DNA from: an uncultured Oscillibacter sp.
Lineage (GTDB): Bacteria > Bacillota > Clostridia > Oscillospirales > Oscillospiraceae
DNA length: 64,000 bases
Direction: 5' to 3'
NCBI GenBank assembly: GCA_947365245.1
Contig: CANAWG010000015.1
Coordinates: 1 to 64,000, forward strand
Shown in pieces: positions 17,123 through 27,868 of the stretch. The position numbers and the translations under genes were made by a program. Each line of letters opens with the position of its first letter. The first letter of the stretch is position 1. Under the pieces are notes generated by a model. The model worked only from the letters and a program-made list of their open reading frames with translations, ran no database searches and was not told where the DNA came from.

Positions 17123-18891
17123 CCCATCTCACCTCCCTGAGCGACCACGGCGTCGATCTCCGACGCCATGTCCCGCTCGATCTGCTGGTAGACCTGGACG
17201 TACTCCTCCGCCGGGACGCTCTTGGCGCGGCCGATCTGCTCCCTGGAGGGGATGTCGAAGAGCTTCGCAACCGGCGCGCCCTTGGCAATGGCGGCGCGGC
17301 AAAGATCCTCATAGTGCAGCACCATGGCCAGGAGCTTTTGCTGCCGGTCGTAGCTGGAGAAGCCGTCGATGTCGGTAAAGGCGTTTTGCTGCAGGAAGTC
17401 CTCCCGGACCATACGGGCCACCTCCAGGGTCAGCTGGTCGGAGGGGGACAGGGCGTCCTTGCCCACCAGCTGGACGATCTCGTTGAGGCTGGCCTCGTTC
17501 TGAAGGATGCTCATGGCGCGGCTCCGGTCCTGCATGAACTCCGGCCCGAAGTTCTCGTCAAACCAGGGCTTCAGGGTGTCCAGATACAGGGAGTAGGAGG
17601 TCAGCCAGTTGATGGCCGGGAAGTGGCGCTTGTAGGCCAGGGAGGAGTCCAGCGCCCAGAACACCTTGACGATGCGCATGGTGGACTGGGAGACGGGCTC
17701 GGAGAGGTCGCCACCGGGAGGCGACACGGCGCCCACGGCGGTCAGGCTGCCCCGGCGCTCATCGCTGCCCAGGCACTCCACGCTGCCGGCCCGCTCGTAG
17801 AACTGGGCAAGGCGCGAGGCCAGGTACGCGGGATAGCCCTCCTCACCGGGCATCTCCTCCAGACGGCCGGACATCTCACGCAGAGCCTCGGCCCAGCGAG
17901 AGGTGGAGTCGGCGATGACGGCCACGTCGTAGCCCATGTCGCGGAAGTACTCGGCGATGGTGATGCCGGTGTAGACGCTGGCCTCACGGGCCGCCACGGG
18001 CATATCGGAGGTGTTGGCGATCAGCACCGTCCGCTTCATCAGCGACTCGCCGGTGCGGGGGTCCTTCAGCTCGGGGAACTCCCGCAGAACGTCGGTCATC
18101 TCGTTGCCGCGCTCGCCGCAGCCGATGTAGATCACGATGTCCACATCGGACCACTTGGCCAGCTGGTGCTGCACCACGGTCTTGCCGGAGCCGAAGGGGC
18201 CGGGCACGGCCGCCGTACCGCCCTTGGCGATGGGGAACATGGTGTCGATGATCCGCTGGCCGGAGCAGAGGGGCCGCTCCGGGGAGTACTTCTTCTCGTA
18301 GGGACGGCCCACGCGGACGGGCCACTTCTGGATCATGGTCAGAGGCACATCCTTCCCGTCCTCGGTGGTGAGGACGGCGATGGTCTCCGTCACGTTGAAA
18401 GAGCCGCTCTTGATGTCCTTGACGGTGCCCTTCATATTGGGGGGCACCATGATCTTGTGGAGCACCACGGGGGTCTCGGGCACGGTGCCCAGGATGTCGC
18501 CGCCGGTGACCTTATCGCCCGCCTTGGCGGTGGCGGTGAACTCCCACTTCTTCTCCCGGTCCACGGCGGGGACCTCCACGCCGCGGGAGATGTTGGCGCC
18601 CACCTTCTCCACGATCTTCTCCAGCGGGCGCTGGATGCCGTCGTAGATGCCCTCGATCATGCCGGGCCCAAGCTCCACGCTCATGGGGGCGCCGGTGGTA
18701 ATAACATCGGCGCCGGGGCCAAGGCCGGAGGTCTCCTCGTAGACCTGGATGGAGGCGGTGTCGCCTTTCATGGTCAGAATCTCGCCGATCAGACGCTGGG
18801 GACCCACGCGGACCACGTCGGACATATTGGCGTCCGCAAGGCCTGTGGCAACCACCAGCGGTCCGGAAACTTTAACAACTTTGCCGCTCAA
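17119..18891 (-). CDS. ntpA: V/A-type ATPase catalytic subunit A
   Basis: The catalytic ATPase subunit, 590 residues, with Walker [18 protein letters not shown] and the A-subunit-specific bulge domain (around residues 110-185, [21 protein letters not shown]). The start is a TTG ([12 protein letters not shown]) behind AGAAGG with nine bases between, which is unusual for such a highly expressed protein and may tune translation. It lies after a 281-bp hairpin-rich spacer, the only long gap in the operon. Confidence 0.97.
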   Translation of the reverse strand: MSGKVVKVSGPLVVATGLADANMSDVVRVGPQRLIGEILTMKGDTASIQVYEETSGLGPGADVITTGAPMSVELGPGMIEGIYDGIQRPLEKIVEKVGANISRGVEVPAVDREKKWEFTATAKAGDKVTGGDILGTVPETPVVLHKIMVPPNMKGTVKDIKSGSFNVTETIAVLTTEDGKDVPLTMIQKWPVRVGRPYEKKYSPERPLCSGQRIIDTMFPIAKGGTAAVPGPFGSGKTVVQHQLAKWSDVDIVIYIGCGERGNEMTDVLREFPELKDPRTGESLMKRTVLIANTSDMPVAAREASVYTGITIAEYFRDMGYDVAVIADSTSRWAEALREMSGRLEEMPGEEGYPAYLASRLAQFYERAGSVECLGSDERRGSLTAVGAVSPPGGDLSEPVSQSTMRIVKVFWALDSSLAYKRHFPAINWLTSYSLYLDTLKPWFDENFGPEFMQDRSRAMSILQNEASLNEIVQLVGKDALSPSDQLTLEVARMVREDFLQQNAFTDIDGFSSYDRQQKLLAMVLHYEDLCRAAIAKGAPVAKLFDIPSREQIGRAKSVPAEEYVQVYQQIERDMASEIDAVVAQGGEMG

Positions 18892-19172
18892 ATTTTAAAA
18901 CCTTCTTTCTGGATAAATTCGCCAGAAGGATCCCTCCCTCCCCGTCAAACCACGCCCGGGAAAGGGGTCCAGGGGAAACCCGCGGTTTCCCTTGGTTTCT
19001 CCGCCCCGCGGAGAAAGAAAATGAAATCATTTTCGCCGCGGCGTGTACGTGGCGAAAATACCGATACCCCAGCCGCCTGGGGCGGCGCCTCCAGTGACCG
19101 GCGTCACTGGAGAGGGGGTTCAGCGGAGGCGGGCAGCGCCCGCCGGAGCGTCTAAGGGGGACACGGTCCCCC
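18892..19172. repeat. Chain of hairpins between the F and A genes
   Basis: A 281-bp spacer with at least five inverted repeats: 18969-18995 (12 bp with one G-T), TCTCCGC-CCC-GCGGAGA, GAAAATGA-AA-TCATTTTC (19017-19034), CTCCAGTGAC-CGGC-GTCACTGGAG (19089-19112), GGCGGGC-AGC-GCCCGCC, and TCTAAGGGGGA-CACGG-TCCCCCTTAGA (19151-19177), the last overlapping the stop codon of F. No coding frame is supported. Confidence 0.7.
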
Positions 19173-19490
19173 TTAGAGGATATCAGCGCCTACCGCTCTT
19201 TCGATCGCTCTTTGAATGTTGTCCCTGCCAATGCCCAGGGAGCCCTCCCGGCCGGGGATCAGGATGATGGCGGGCCGGAGCTCGTCCTTGTACCGGGCCA
19301 GCACGTCGTCCATGTCCTTTGCCAGCTGCTCTGTGAGATAGATCACCGCGCAGTTGGTCTTGGCCAGCTCACGGACCTTCTCCCGCGCCTCCTCCACGGA
19401 GGTGACGGGATAGGTGTCCAGCCCCAGGGCCCGGAAGCCCATGACGGACTCCCAGTCGCCGATGACGGCAATTTGATATGCAGCAGCCAT
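19173..19490 (-). CDS. ntpG: V/A-type ATPase subunit F
   Basis: A 105-residue stalk subunit (NtpG in Enterococcus naming, F in others) that binds D. It begins IAVIGDWESVMGFRALGLDTYPV and has the family NCAVIYLTEQLAKDM and PAIILIPGREGSLGIG motifs. It starts 13 bp after the C gene. Its stop codon is inside the first hairpin of the F-A spacer. Confidence 0.95.
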   Translation of the reverse strand: MAAAYQIAVIGDWESVMGFRALGLDTYPVTSVEEAREKVRELAKTNCAVIYLTEQLAKDMDDVLARYKDELRPAIILIPGREGSLGIGRDNIQRAIERAVGADIL

Positions 19491-19503
19491 AACTCACACC
19501 GCC

Positions 19504-20508
19504 TTACACATAGCTCGCCCGCAGGCGGGAACGGATCACGTCGGGAGCGAGACCGGCGCCGCGCCCCATCAGCAGGATGCGCAGGTTGGTGTACTCCGTC
19601 TCCCGGGCGGCCAGATAGCCGACCAAAGGCGCCTCGCCAAAGGGCACGAACAGCGCGCCGGAGAGATACTCCCCCACCACGTCGTCGCACAGCTTCTCGA
19701 ACTCCGTCAGGGGGCCGCCCTGGAGGGCTTTCGCGCCGCTCTCCGCCGCCGCCAGGAAACGGGTGGGGGCGTAGAGCTCCGCAAGGCCGCTCCCTCTGGC
19801 GGCGCTGACCGCCAGGATGGCGTCCGGGGAGATCTCGCCGCCGGCAAAGAGGACGCCCCGCAAAAACTCCTCGTTCTTGCCCATCCGCAATGTGCGGACC
19901 AACGTCCGCAGGTTGGCGGCGTCGATCTGCACCTGCACGTAGCCGTGGAGAAATTCGCTGCCGGTGGCCTCCGCCACGGCGTCCATGTCCCGGTAGAACC
20001 AGCGGTCCAGCACAATGTCGCTGAGCTGGGGGTCCCGGGTGGTCTGCAGCACCTCTTTGGCCTCCGCCACGGCGGACGCCAGCAGGGGCGGCAGACTGTC
20101 CAGCTCCCCGGAGCGCATGGCCTCCCGCAGCTCCGCGGCGCTCACGCGGCCCATGTCCATCAGCATCCGACCGGGATCGGTGTCCATGGCCTCCGCCTTT
20201 AGAATGGCCTTCGCGTTGTGATAGTCGTATTTCAGCTTGAAAACGTCGATATACCTGGGGTCCGGCGCGCCGCCCTGCAGGTCGGCGAGGGTGGCCTCCC
20301 GGGCGGCGGACAGCGCCGCGTCCATGGCCTCCGGATCCGCGGCGTCCAGCTCCGGGTAGCCGCAGTCCTGGAGGATTTTCTGGACCTCCTCGCCGCTGCG
20401 GGCCTCCAGAAGCTGTTCCATCCGCTCCCGGGTCAGCAGCGTGCTCTCCATGGCCTTGACGCGGGCGGAGATCACCAGGTAATCGGTGTCTTTGATTTTT
20501 TTAGTCAA
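19504..20508 (-). CDS. ntpC: V/A-type ATPase subunit C
   Basis: A 334-residue funnel-shaped subunit that joins the central stalk to the K ring. It shows the family pattern of long helices and a conserved FFRGVLFAGGEI-like segment (LRGVLFAGGEISPDAIL) and a C-terminal EYTNLRILLMGRGAGLAPDVIRSRLRASYV. It lies 15 bp after subunit E. Confidence 0.93.
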   Translation of the reverse strand: MTKKIKDTDYLVISARVKAMESTLLTRERMEQLLEARSGEEVQKILQDCGYPELDAADPEAMDAALSAAREATLADLQGGAPDPRYIDVFKLKYDYHNAKAILKAEAMDTDPGRMLMDMGRVSAAELREAMRSGELDSLPPLLASAVAEAKEVLQTTRDPQLSDIVLDRWFYRDMDAVAEATGSEFLHGYVQVQIDAANLRTLVRTLRMGKNEEFLRGVLFAGGEISPDAILAVSAARGSGLAELYAPTRFLAAAESGAKALQGGPLTEFEKLCDDVVGEYLSGALFVPFGEAPLVGYLAARETEYTNLRILLMGRGAGLAPDVIRSRLRASYV

Positions 20509-20523
20509 GACACTTCCTCCTTG

Positions 20524-21210
20524 TCATGCCTCCGGGAACAGCTTTTTGGCAACCATCCCCGCGGTCTCCGCCTTTTGCAGGCGCACCAGGGTGTCGAAGG
20601 TGCAGTTGACCTCCACGTTCTCGTCTTTGAGGATGAAGCCGCCCTTGAGGGGCCGGGTCTCCTTGGACAGGGTCAGCATCGCCGTGCCCTTGGCCATGGC
20701 GGCGACGTTGGCGGCCACCTTGCTCAGGAGGTTTGTCACCGCGGAGTCGCCCTGGGGCACACCCGGCGCGGCCTGCTTGGTCAGAATCTCGTTGGCCCTG
20801 GCCACGGCGGCCTTGCCCACGCGCTCCCGGTCCTCCGGGGAGAAAATCGCCTCCTCCCGTCCGGTGGAGGACGCCTGCACCAGCAGATCCGCCAGCACCT
20901 GTACGTACTGCTCCTCCGGCAGCCGGGACAGCTTCTCCAGCGCCTGGGCATAGGCCTTCTCCACCATCTCCTGCTTGGCGGCAAGCTGCACCTTTCGGGC
21001 CTCCATCTGGGCCACGCTCACAAGGCGCTCCTCCCGCTCCGCGGCGGCCTTGGCGTTCTTCGCCGTGAGGTCCGCACACTCGGCGTCCGCCTGGGCCTGA
21101 TACCTCGCGGAGATCTTGGCGGCCTCCTCCCGGGCGGCTGTCAGGACGCGCTCCGCCTCCGCCTGGGCGTCTGCGGTGATGCGTCCGGTGATTTTTTCAA
21201 TTCCGTTCAT
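20524..21210 (-). CDS. ntpE: V/A-type ATPase subunit E (peripheral stalk)
   Basis: A 228-residue peripheral-stalk subunit. I start it at the ATG at 21210 (MNGIEKITGRITADAQAEAERV) with AAGGGG upstream. Residues 1-100 are an Ala/Glu-rich coiled coil; the C-terminal part (GGFILKDENVEVNCTFDTLV) is the globular domain that contacts the A3B3 head. It would pair with the small H subunit encoded first in the operon. Confidence 0.94.
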   Translation of the reverse strand: MNGIEKITGRITADAQAEAERVLTAAREEAAKISARYQAQADAECADLTAKNAKAAAEREERLVSVAQMEARKVQLAAKQEMVEKAYAQALEKLSRLPEEQYVQVLADLLVQASSTGREEAIFSPEDRERVGKAAVARANEILTKQAAPGVPQGDSAVTNLLSKVAANVAAMAKGTAMLTLSKETRPLKGGFILKDENVEVNCTFDTLVRLQKAETAGMVAKKLFPEA

Positions 21211-21236
21211 GTCAAATCCCCTTTCTTCGGGGCTGA

Positions 21237-21794
<558 letters not shown>

Positions 21795-23717
21795 TTACTT
21801 CGTGATGTCCACGTATTTGGTCTCCATAGCCAGGGGCCGGAAAGGCCTGCCGCCGTCCTCGTAGAATTTGCCGAAGTACTCCAGGCACTGGAGCCGGAGG
21901 TCGTGGACGTAGCAGCCCAGCAGGTTCAGCGCGAAGTTCAGCGCGTTGCCGGCCAGGGAGATCACAAGGAAAATGATAATGTTGCCGGGGATGGCGCCCA
22001 ATGTATTGAACACCTGGGCAATGACGCTGCCCGCCAGCATCAGGGCCATGAGACGGGCGTAGGATAGGATATCGCCGAAGTAGCCCGTCACATGGTTGTA
22101 AAGAGAGCCAAAGATGCCCATGATCTTGCCGAAGCCCTGGCCGGTGACCAGGGGGCCGATGACAATCAGCGCCAGGCCCGCGTAGAGCACGATGCTGGTC
22201 ACGCCCGCGGCCATGAGGCCGATGCCCGCGAAGACGATCCACCAGGTGACCTCCTCGAAGACGGCGTCCAGCACCTGTCCGGCTTTCACCTTGCGGATGA
22301 AGCTGATGGCCATGCCGGTGACGATCTGCACCAGTCCTAAGGCCATGGCGCCCACCAGGATCATCAGCGTGTCGTTCAGAGGCGTGAACAGCGCCGGCAG
22401 GGCGAAGTCGCCGCCGGTGGTCAGCTTCACCACCTGGGTGAGGAAATCTCCGAAGAAGCCGCCGGTGACGGCGCCCCAGATAAACGTGCTGACACCGCAC
22501 AGCTGCAAAAGGCCCATCATGTGGCCCATGGTGCCCTTGGGGCGGTACTTTCTCGAAATGATGGTGCCCGCCAGGAACATCAAAAGTCCATAGCCCATGT
22601 CCGCCATCATGATGCCGTAAAAGAGGATGAAGAACGGCGCCATCAGGGGGTTGGGGTCCACGTTGTTGTAGGCGGGGAGGGAGTACATCTCCGTCACCAT
22701 GTTCAGCGGCCTTGTGAGCCAGTTGTTCTTCAGCTTCACCGGAACCTGGGGAAGCTCCTCCTCGGTGGGGTCGCCGGCCTCCCAGGCGCAGCCCAAGCGC
22801 TCCAGCAGGGCCTGCACGTCTCCCATGGCCTCCGCCGGGGCCCAGCCCTCGAAGAAGAGGATGGTGCCGTCGGTCAAAAGGCGCTCGGCGTTCATCTCCC
22901 GGGCCTCCTCGGCCCGCAGGCGGTCCGTGTAGAGCCGGAGCAGCTCCCTCTCGCCGCCCTGGGCGGCGATGGCCTCCGCCGCCGCTGTCTGGGCGGCCCG
23001 GTTCTCCTCCAGCTGCCGCTCCAGCGTCTGGAGATTCTCCGCCGCCGTGCCGGTCAGGCCCTGGAAAGACACCACGCTGAACGCGTGGGGCCGCAGGGCC
23101 TCCATCACCGCCTGCTCGTCCGCCCGGTGGCACACCAGCAGACAGTAGTTCTGCTGCTTGTCCGCGCTGACCTCGTAGAGCTCCGCCGCCGCGTCAGACG
23201 CCGCCAGCTCTGTCTTGATGGCGCCGACGTCGGCTCCGCCGGGGCAAACCCCCATGCGGAAGAGCACGCTGGCCGTGCCCTCCAGCTCCAGCGGCATATC
23301 CAGGGATTTCCAGGGCAGCAGGGACGACTGGCGCGCCAGCAGGCGGCTCTCCTCCCCCTGGAGACGGGTCATGGCCTGGAGCTGTCCGCCGATCTCCCGG
23401 CTCACGGCTCCGGCCCGCTCCACGGTCTCGCCCCCCAGGAACTCCTCCTCAGAGACGGGACGGCGCTGGATAAACAGTCCCTCCTTGGCCGGAGCGTACT
23501 TCTTCAGCGCCGCCAGGGCAATGCCCGCCTGGGTGCTGTCCTCCTTGGCGGAGAGAAGCCGGGACTGGCCCCGCCGCAGCAGCGCGGACCACTCCTGTTC
23601 CTTTCCGTCCGGCTCGCTGATCTCCACACATCCCAGGCGCAGAAGCCCCTCCAGCAGTTCCTCCCGCCGGCCGGCCATCGCGATTACGCGGAGCTTCTTC
23701 ATTTTTACAATGGCCAT
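21795..23717 (-). CDS. ntpI: V/A-type ATPase subunit I (membrane stator)
   Basis: A 640-residue stator. The first half is soluble and helical (KKLRVIAMAGRREELLEGLLRLGCVEI); from about residue 340 there are seven to eight hydrophobic spans (MAPFFILFYGIMMADMGYGLLMFLAG, FGSLYNHVTGYFGDILSYARLMALMLAGS). The span with YARLMAL carries the Arg that faces the K-ring carboxylate. It starts one base after the preceding stop and is followed by K with 24 bp. Confidence 0.96.
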   Translation of the reverse strand: MAIVKMKKLRVIAMAGRREELLEGLLRLGCVEISEPDGKEQEWSALLRRGQSRLLSAKEDSTQAGIALAALKKYAPAKEGLFIQRRPVSEEEFLGGETVERAGAVSREIGGQLQAMTRLQGEESRLLARQSSLLPWKSLDMPLELEGTASVLFRMGVCPGGADVGAIKTELAASDAAAELYEVSADKQQNYCLLVCHRADEQAVMEALRPHAFSVVSFQGLTGTAAENLQTLERQLEENRAAQTAAAEAIAAQGGERELLRLYTDRLRAEEAREMNAERLLTDGTILFFEGWAPAEAMGDVQALLERLGCAWEAGDPTEEELPQVPVKLKNNWLTRPLNMVTEMYSLPAYNNVDPNPLMAPFFILFYGIMMADMGYGLLMFLAGTIISRKYRPKGTMGHMMGLLQLCGVSTFIWGAVTGGFFGDFLTQVVKLTTGGDFALPALFTPLNDTLMILVGAMALGLVQIVTGMAISFIRKVKAGQVLDAVFEEVTWWIVFAGIGLMAAGVTSIVLYAGLALIVIGPLVTGQGFGKIMGIFGSLYNHVTGYFGDILSYARLMALMLAGSVIAQVFNTLGAIPGNIIIFLVISLAGNALNFALNLLGCYVHDLRLQCLEYFGKFYEDGGRPFRPLAMETKYVDITK

Positions 23718-23718
23718 A

Positions 23719-24033
23719 TCAGTGCTTCACAACCCTTCCGACAATAAACTCCGCGGCCTCCGACAGGTGCTGCCCGGCCGTCTCCCGCAGGGCGGCGGCC
23801 TCCGCCTGAGCGGCGCGGTCAATCTCGGCGGCGCGCTCCGCAGCCTTTTCCTCGGCCCGCCGCAGCAGCTCCTTTCCGCTCTCGGCCGCGCTGCTCCGCG
23901 TCCGCTGTAAAAGCGCCTGTCCTTCCCGCTCCGCGTCGGCGACGATCCGCTGCGCCTCGGCCTCGGCGGCCGCCTTGCGCTCCCGGTTCTCCGCCTCCAC
24001 CTGCGTGATCTTCTCGATTGCTTCCAGGGACAT
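23719..24033 (-). CDS. ntpF: V/A-type ATPase small peripheral-stalk subunit G/H
   Basis: A 104-residue Ala/Glu/Arg-rich coiled coil (EKITQVEAENRERKAAAEAEAQRIVADAEREG) that is the expected heterodimer partner of subunit E. It is the first gene of the operon, so its upstream region (24034-24300) should hold the operon promoter. Assignment is by position and composition because these stalk subunits have little sequence identity. Confidence 0.9.
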   Translation of the reverse strand: MSLEAIEKITQVEAENRERKAAAEAEAQRIVADAEREGQALLQRTRSSAAESGKELLRRAEEKAAERAAEIDRAAQAEAAALRETAGQHLSEAAEFIVGRVVKH

Positions 24034-24302
24034 CCGTTTTCACCTTCTCTCCTGCAACGCAGTTTTACGCCGCTGTCAAACCGCCCATCGGTGGACAGAC
24101 GGCTTTCCATAAGCCACTCTATCATACCATAACCACTCTGGCAACGCAAGAGATTTTTCCCAGTTCCACCGGTTTTTGACAGTTCCCTCCCCGGCGGCTC
24201 CGGCGGGTCTTTCCATGGTCCTTCCATGGATATTCTGGACCCGGTTTCCCATTCTATTCCGACTCGGCGCCATCCCGGGGAACTGGCCTTATAGTCGCCG
24301 CA

Positions 24303-24467
24303 GTTGAAAAGAAGCACACTTCTTTTCAATCCAGGGGCGCATATGCGCCCCTGGTGGCCGTGAAACGGCCCGGCGGCAGACTTCATAGACAAAACACAGC
24401 GCATAGAATGCGCCGGCGGGCGGTGCCCGCCTTGAAAATCGGTTACCGATTTTCAAGTGTTTTGACT
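24303..24467. repeat. Dispersed hairpin-array element, copy 1
   Basis: About 165 bp of consecutive hairpins: TTGAAAAGAAG-CACA-CTTCTTTTCAA, a 24-bp palindrome CCAGGGGCG..CGCCCCTGG, GGCCGTGAAACGGCC, GGCGGGC..GCCCGCC, and CTTGAAAATCGG..CCGATTTTCAAG. It shares many blocks in the same order with the inverted copy at 35024-35188. It occupies most of the 558-bp gap 24034-24591, which holds no gene that I can support. Confidence 0.75.
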
Positions 24468-24591
24468 ATATCATACCGCAGCGCACCGCCGCACCGCAAT
24501 GGGCAATGAGGCCGCTCATGCCTAGCGCGGGCCGCTTTTCCCCTGGATATCTCCCCAAAAATGCGCGGCGGACTTTCGTCCGCCGCAATGC

Positions 24592-25203
24592 TCAGTCCTC
24601 TTTTTCCCGGCGCTCCAGCAGCGCCTCCAGCTCTTTCAGCTCCGCCCCGGACCGGTCCATGGCGCGGGGCAGCTGGGTCAGGTTCACCTCGATCTTCCGC
24701 AGCTCGCTGTTGACGTGGGCGGCGGTGGTCTCAAAGGTGCTCATCAACGTCCGATACTGGGACTGAAACGCCTCCGCCAGATGCCGCATCCGGGCGCCGG
24801 CCTCGTCCTCCAGTCCGGCGGCCCGCTGGCGGGCCTCGCACTCAATGGCCCCGATCTGCCCCCGGAACCGGGCGTAGGACTCCGCGTCCTCCCGCATGGA
24901 CTCCACCTGCTCCCGCAGGCGCTCCGTCTCCGGCCGCAGGGCCTCCAGCTCCTGCCGCAGGGCGGTCTCCCGGGCCAGTGCCTCCCGCAGCCGGGCGTTC
25001 TCCGCCTCCTGGGCCTCCAGCTTCGAGCGGAGGGCCGCCGCCTCCTCGCCCAGGGCCTGGGACTCCCGGCGCAGGCCGTCGTTCTCCTGCTGGAGCTTCT
25101 CCTGGGCCTCCGATGCCTCCCGGGCAGTCCTCTCAATATAGCTGACGACATCCTGCTTGTCAAATCCGCCAAACGCCACGCTCTTGAAAACATTGTTCTC
25201 CAT
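24592..25203 (-). CDS. DivIVA-like coiled-coil protein
   Basis: A 203-residue protein. I start at the ATG at 25203 because GAGGAAAG precedes it and the protein then opens NNVFKSVAFGGFDKQDVVSYIERTARE, which resembles the membrane-binding N-terminus of DivIVA/GpsB proteins. Residues 25-130 are an uninterrupted Glu/Arg/Leu coiled coil; the tail has further helices. DivIVA relatives mark curved membrane at poles and septa. A role in division or sporulation is inferred only from the family likeness. It is a single gene, downstream of the copA operon on the same strand. Confidence 0.75.
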   Translation of the reverse strand: MENNVFKSVAFGGFDKQDVVSYIERTAREASEAQEKLQQENDGLRRESQALGEEAAALRSKLEAQEAENARLREALARETALRQELEALRPETERLREQVESMREDAESYARFRGQIGAIECEARQRAAGLEDEAGARMRHLAEAFQSQYRTLMSTFETTAAHVNSELRKIEVNLTQLPRAMDRSGAELKELEALLERREKED

Positions 25204-25305
25204 GGGACCACCACTTTCCTCGTACTCTTTCGTCACTTTAACACATTATGCACCGTTTTACAAGAGAAAATGAACAAGGCCGGAAAATCCGGCCTCGCTG
25301 GCGTA

Positions 25306-25515
25306 TCACTGGATCCCGGTGACCTTGTAGTCCTGGTCCTCCACGGCCTTTTTCAGGGCCGCGTCGGAGAGGTCCCCGGTGAGCGTGACGACGGCGGTGC
25401 CGCTCTCGTGGCTGACGGCGGCCGCGCTGACCTCCGGCAGGGCCTCCAGGGCCTTTTTCACCCGGGCCTCGCAGTGTCCGCACATCATGCCCTCGATCTT
25501 CATGGTCTTTTCCAT
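25306..25515 (-). CDS. copZ: Possible internal start: stand-alone CopZ chaperone within copA
   Basis: Within the copA frame an ATG at 25515 is preceded by a perfect AAGGAGG (11-base spacing). The 69-residue product from there ([19 protein letters not shown]...) is exactly a CopZ-sized metallochaperone with the CxxC copper site. The gene may thus give both a long CopA and a separate CopZ by internal initiation; alternatively it is a fossil of a recent copA-copZ fusion. Confidence 0.5.
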   Translation of the reverse strand: MEKTMKIEGMMCGHCEARVKKALEALPEVSAAAVSHESGTAVVTLTGDLSDAALKKAVEDQDYKVTGIQ

Positions 25516-27822
25516 AGTGTTCGCTTCCTCCTTGTGATGAACTTTGATCTTTTTATCCCGGCCCGCGTCCCGAATGTCAAAGAGATTCAGCCGCAGGGCG
25601 TTGGAGACGACGCAGAAGCTGGAGAGACTCATGGCCGCCGCGCCGAACATGGGGTTCAGCGTCAGCCCCAGGGGGATGAAGAGCCCCGCCGCCAGGGGAA
25701 TGCCGACGGTGTTGTAGAAAAACGCCCAGAAGAGGTTCTGGTGGATGTTCCGCAGTGTGGCCCGGCTGAGCCGGATGGCGGCGGGCACGTCGGAAAGACG
25801 GCTCTTCATCAGCACCACGTCCGCCGCGTCGATGGCCACGTCCGTCCCCGCGCCGATGGCGATGCCGGTGTCCGCCCGGGTCAGGGCCGGGGCGTCGTTG
25901 ATGCCGTCGCCCACCATGGCCACCTTCCCCTGTTCCTTCAGCTGCCGGATCACGCTCTCCTTGCCGTCGGGCAGCACTCCGGCGATGACCTCGTCCACCC
26001 CGGCCTGACGGCCGATGGCCTCCGCCGTCCGCCGGTTGTCGCCGGTGAGCATCACCACCCGGATGCCCATCCCCTGAAGCTCCCGCACCGCCTGGGGACT
26101 GTCCTCCTTGATGACGTCCGCCACGGCGATGACGCCTAAGAGCACCCCGTCCCGGCTGAAAAACAGCGGCGTCTTCCCCTCCTCCGCCAGGGCCTCGGCC
26201 CGGGTCTGGAAATCCTGGGGAATCTCGGCCTGAGTTTGGATGAAGCCCAGGTTCCCGCCGCTGAGGGCCGCACCGTCCAGCCGGGCGGTGAGGCCGTTCC
26301 CCGGCAGGGCCTGGAAGTCCGTGACCTCCTCCGCCTGGATGTGTTCCTCCTCCGCTTTTTGCAGAACGGCTTTCGCCAGGGGGTGCTCGCTGCGCCGCTC
26401 CAGAGCGCCCGCCAGCCGCAGCAGCTCCGCCTCCTCCACTCCACGCGCCGGGAGAATATCCGTCACCCTGGGCTCGCCCCGGGTGATGGTGCCGGTCTTG
26501 TCCAGGGCCACGATCTCCGTCCGGCCCGCGGCCTCCAGGGAGGCGGCGGTCTTGAAGAGGATGCCGTTTTTCGCCCCCATGCCGCTGCCCACCATGATGG
26601 CCACCGGCGTGGCAAGGCCCAGGGCGCAGGGGCAGGAGATCACCAGCACGGAGATGCCCCGGGCCAGGGCGAAGCCCACGCCCCGCCCCAGCAGCAGCCA
26701 CGCGGCGGTGGTGACCAGGGCGACGGCGATGACCGCCGGGACGAACACGCCGGAGACCCTGTCGGCGATCTTGGCGATAGGGGCCTTGGTGGCCGCCGCG
26801 TCGCTGACCATCTGGATGATCTGGGACAGGGTGGTGTCCTCCCCCACCCGGGTGGCCCGACACTTGAGGAAGCCGGATTGGTTCACCGTGGCGGCGGACA
26901 CGCCGTCCCCCGGCGCCTTGTCCACGGGGATGCTCTCGCCTGTCAGGGCGGACTCATTCACGGCGCTGGCGCCCTCCACCACCACGCCGTCCACGGGGAT
27001 ATTCTCCCCGGGGCGGACGACGAAGAGGTCGTCCCTCCGAACCTGCTCCACGGGGACCTCCGTCTCCACCCCGTTCCGCTCCACCACGGCGGTCTTGGGG
27101 GCCAGCTTCATCAGCCCCTTCAGCGCGTCGGTGGTCCGGCCCTTGGACCGGGCCTCCAGCATCTTGCCCACGGTGATGAGGGTCAGAATCATGGCGGCGG
27201 ACTCGAAGTAGAACTCGTGCATCAGGGACATCACGGCCCCTGTGTCCCCCCGGACCTGGGCGGAGGTCATTTCAAAGAGGGCGTAGGTGCTGTACACAAA
27301 GGCCGCCGCGGAGCCCAGAGCCACCAGGGTGTCCATGTTGGGCGCGCGGTGCCACAGGCTCTTAAAGCCGCTGATAAAAAATTTCTGGTTGATGACCATG
27401 ACCGCCGCCGTCAAAAGCAGCTGCAAAAGCCCCATGGCCACGTGGTTGCCCCGGAAGAAAGCCGGGACCGGCCAGGACCACATTATATGCCCCATGGAGA
27501 AGTACATCAGCACCAGCAAAAAGCCCAGGGACCACGCCAGCCGCCGCTTTAAAGCCGGGGTCTCGCGGTCCCGCAGGGCCTCCTCCGCCTCCCCGGCGGA
27601 GACGGCCGCCGCCTGTCCTTTCGCGCCCTTGGCCGAGGCGCCGTAGCCCGCCTCCTCCACCGCGCGGATGATGTCCCCGACGTCGGCGCTGCCCTCCACG
27701 CCCATGGAATTGGTCAAAAGGCTCACGGAGCAGCTCGTGACCCCCGGCACCTTGGAAACCGCCTTTTCCACCCGGGCGGAGCAGGCGGCGCAGCTCATCC
27801 CGGTCACATTGTATTGTTCCAT
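25306..27822 (-). CDS. copA: Copper-translocating P-type ATPase with C-terminal CopZ-like domain
   Basis: An 838-residue P1B-ATPase from the ATG at 27822 (GGGGGAGG upstream). The N-terminal HMA domain has [11 protein letters not shown]; the membrane part has the CPC motif ([14 protein letters not shown]); the phosphorylation site is [10 protein letters not shown], and the ATP-binding domain has SEHPLAKAV and [12 protein letters not shown]. This marks Cu+ export. Unusually, a second complete HMA domain ([20 protein letters not shown]) follows the last membrane span at the C-terminus. It lies 46 bp after csoR in the same operon. Confidence 0.95.
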   Translation of the reverse strand: MEQYNVTGMSCAACSARVEKAVSKVPGVTSCSVSLLTNSMGVEGSADVGDIIRAVEEAGYGASAKGAKGQAAAVSAGEAEEALRDRETPALKRRLAWSLGFLLVLMYFSMGHIMWSWPVPAFFRGNHVAMGLLQLLLTAAVMVINQKFFISGFKSLWHRAPNMDTLVALGSAAAFVYSTYALFEMTSAQVRGDTGAVMSLMHEFYFESAAMILTLITVGKMLEARSKGRTTDALKGLMKLAPKTAVVERNGVETEVPVEQVRRDDLFVVRPGENIPVDGVVVEGASAVNESALTGESIPVDKAPGDGVSAATVNQSGFLKCRATRVGEDTTLSQIIQMVSDAAATKAPIAKIADRVSGVFVPAVIAVALVTTAAWLLLGRGVGFALARGISVLVISCPCALGLATPVAIMVGSGMGAKNGILFKTAASLEAAGRTEIVALDKTGTITRGEPRVTDILPARGVEEAELLRLAGALERRSEHPLAKAVLQKAEEEHIQAEEVTDFQALPGNGLTARLDGAALSGGNLGFIQTQAEIPQDFQTRAEALAEEGKTPLFFSRDGVLLGVIAVADVIKEDSPQAVRELQGMGIRVVMLTGDNRRTAEAIGRQAGVDEVIAGVLPDGKESVIRQLKEQGKVAMVGDGINDAPALTRADTGIAIGAGTDVAIDAADVVLMKSRLSDVPAAIRLSRATLRNIHQNLFWAFFYNTVGIPLAAGLFIPLGLTLNPMFGAAAMSLSSFCVVSNALRLNLFDIRDAGRDKKIKVHHKEEANTMEKTMKIEGMMCGHCEARVKKALEALPEVSAAAVSHESGTAVVTLTGDLSDAALKKAVEDQDYKVTGIQ

Positions 27823-27868
27823 CGTTCCTCCCCCGCACACGCTTCACCGGCGCGGTCCATACAAATTC

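Noticed and set aside
15659..19155. Long open frames antisense to V-ATPase subunits A and B
   Set aside because: Low-complexity shadow translations of conserved genes on the other strand.
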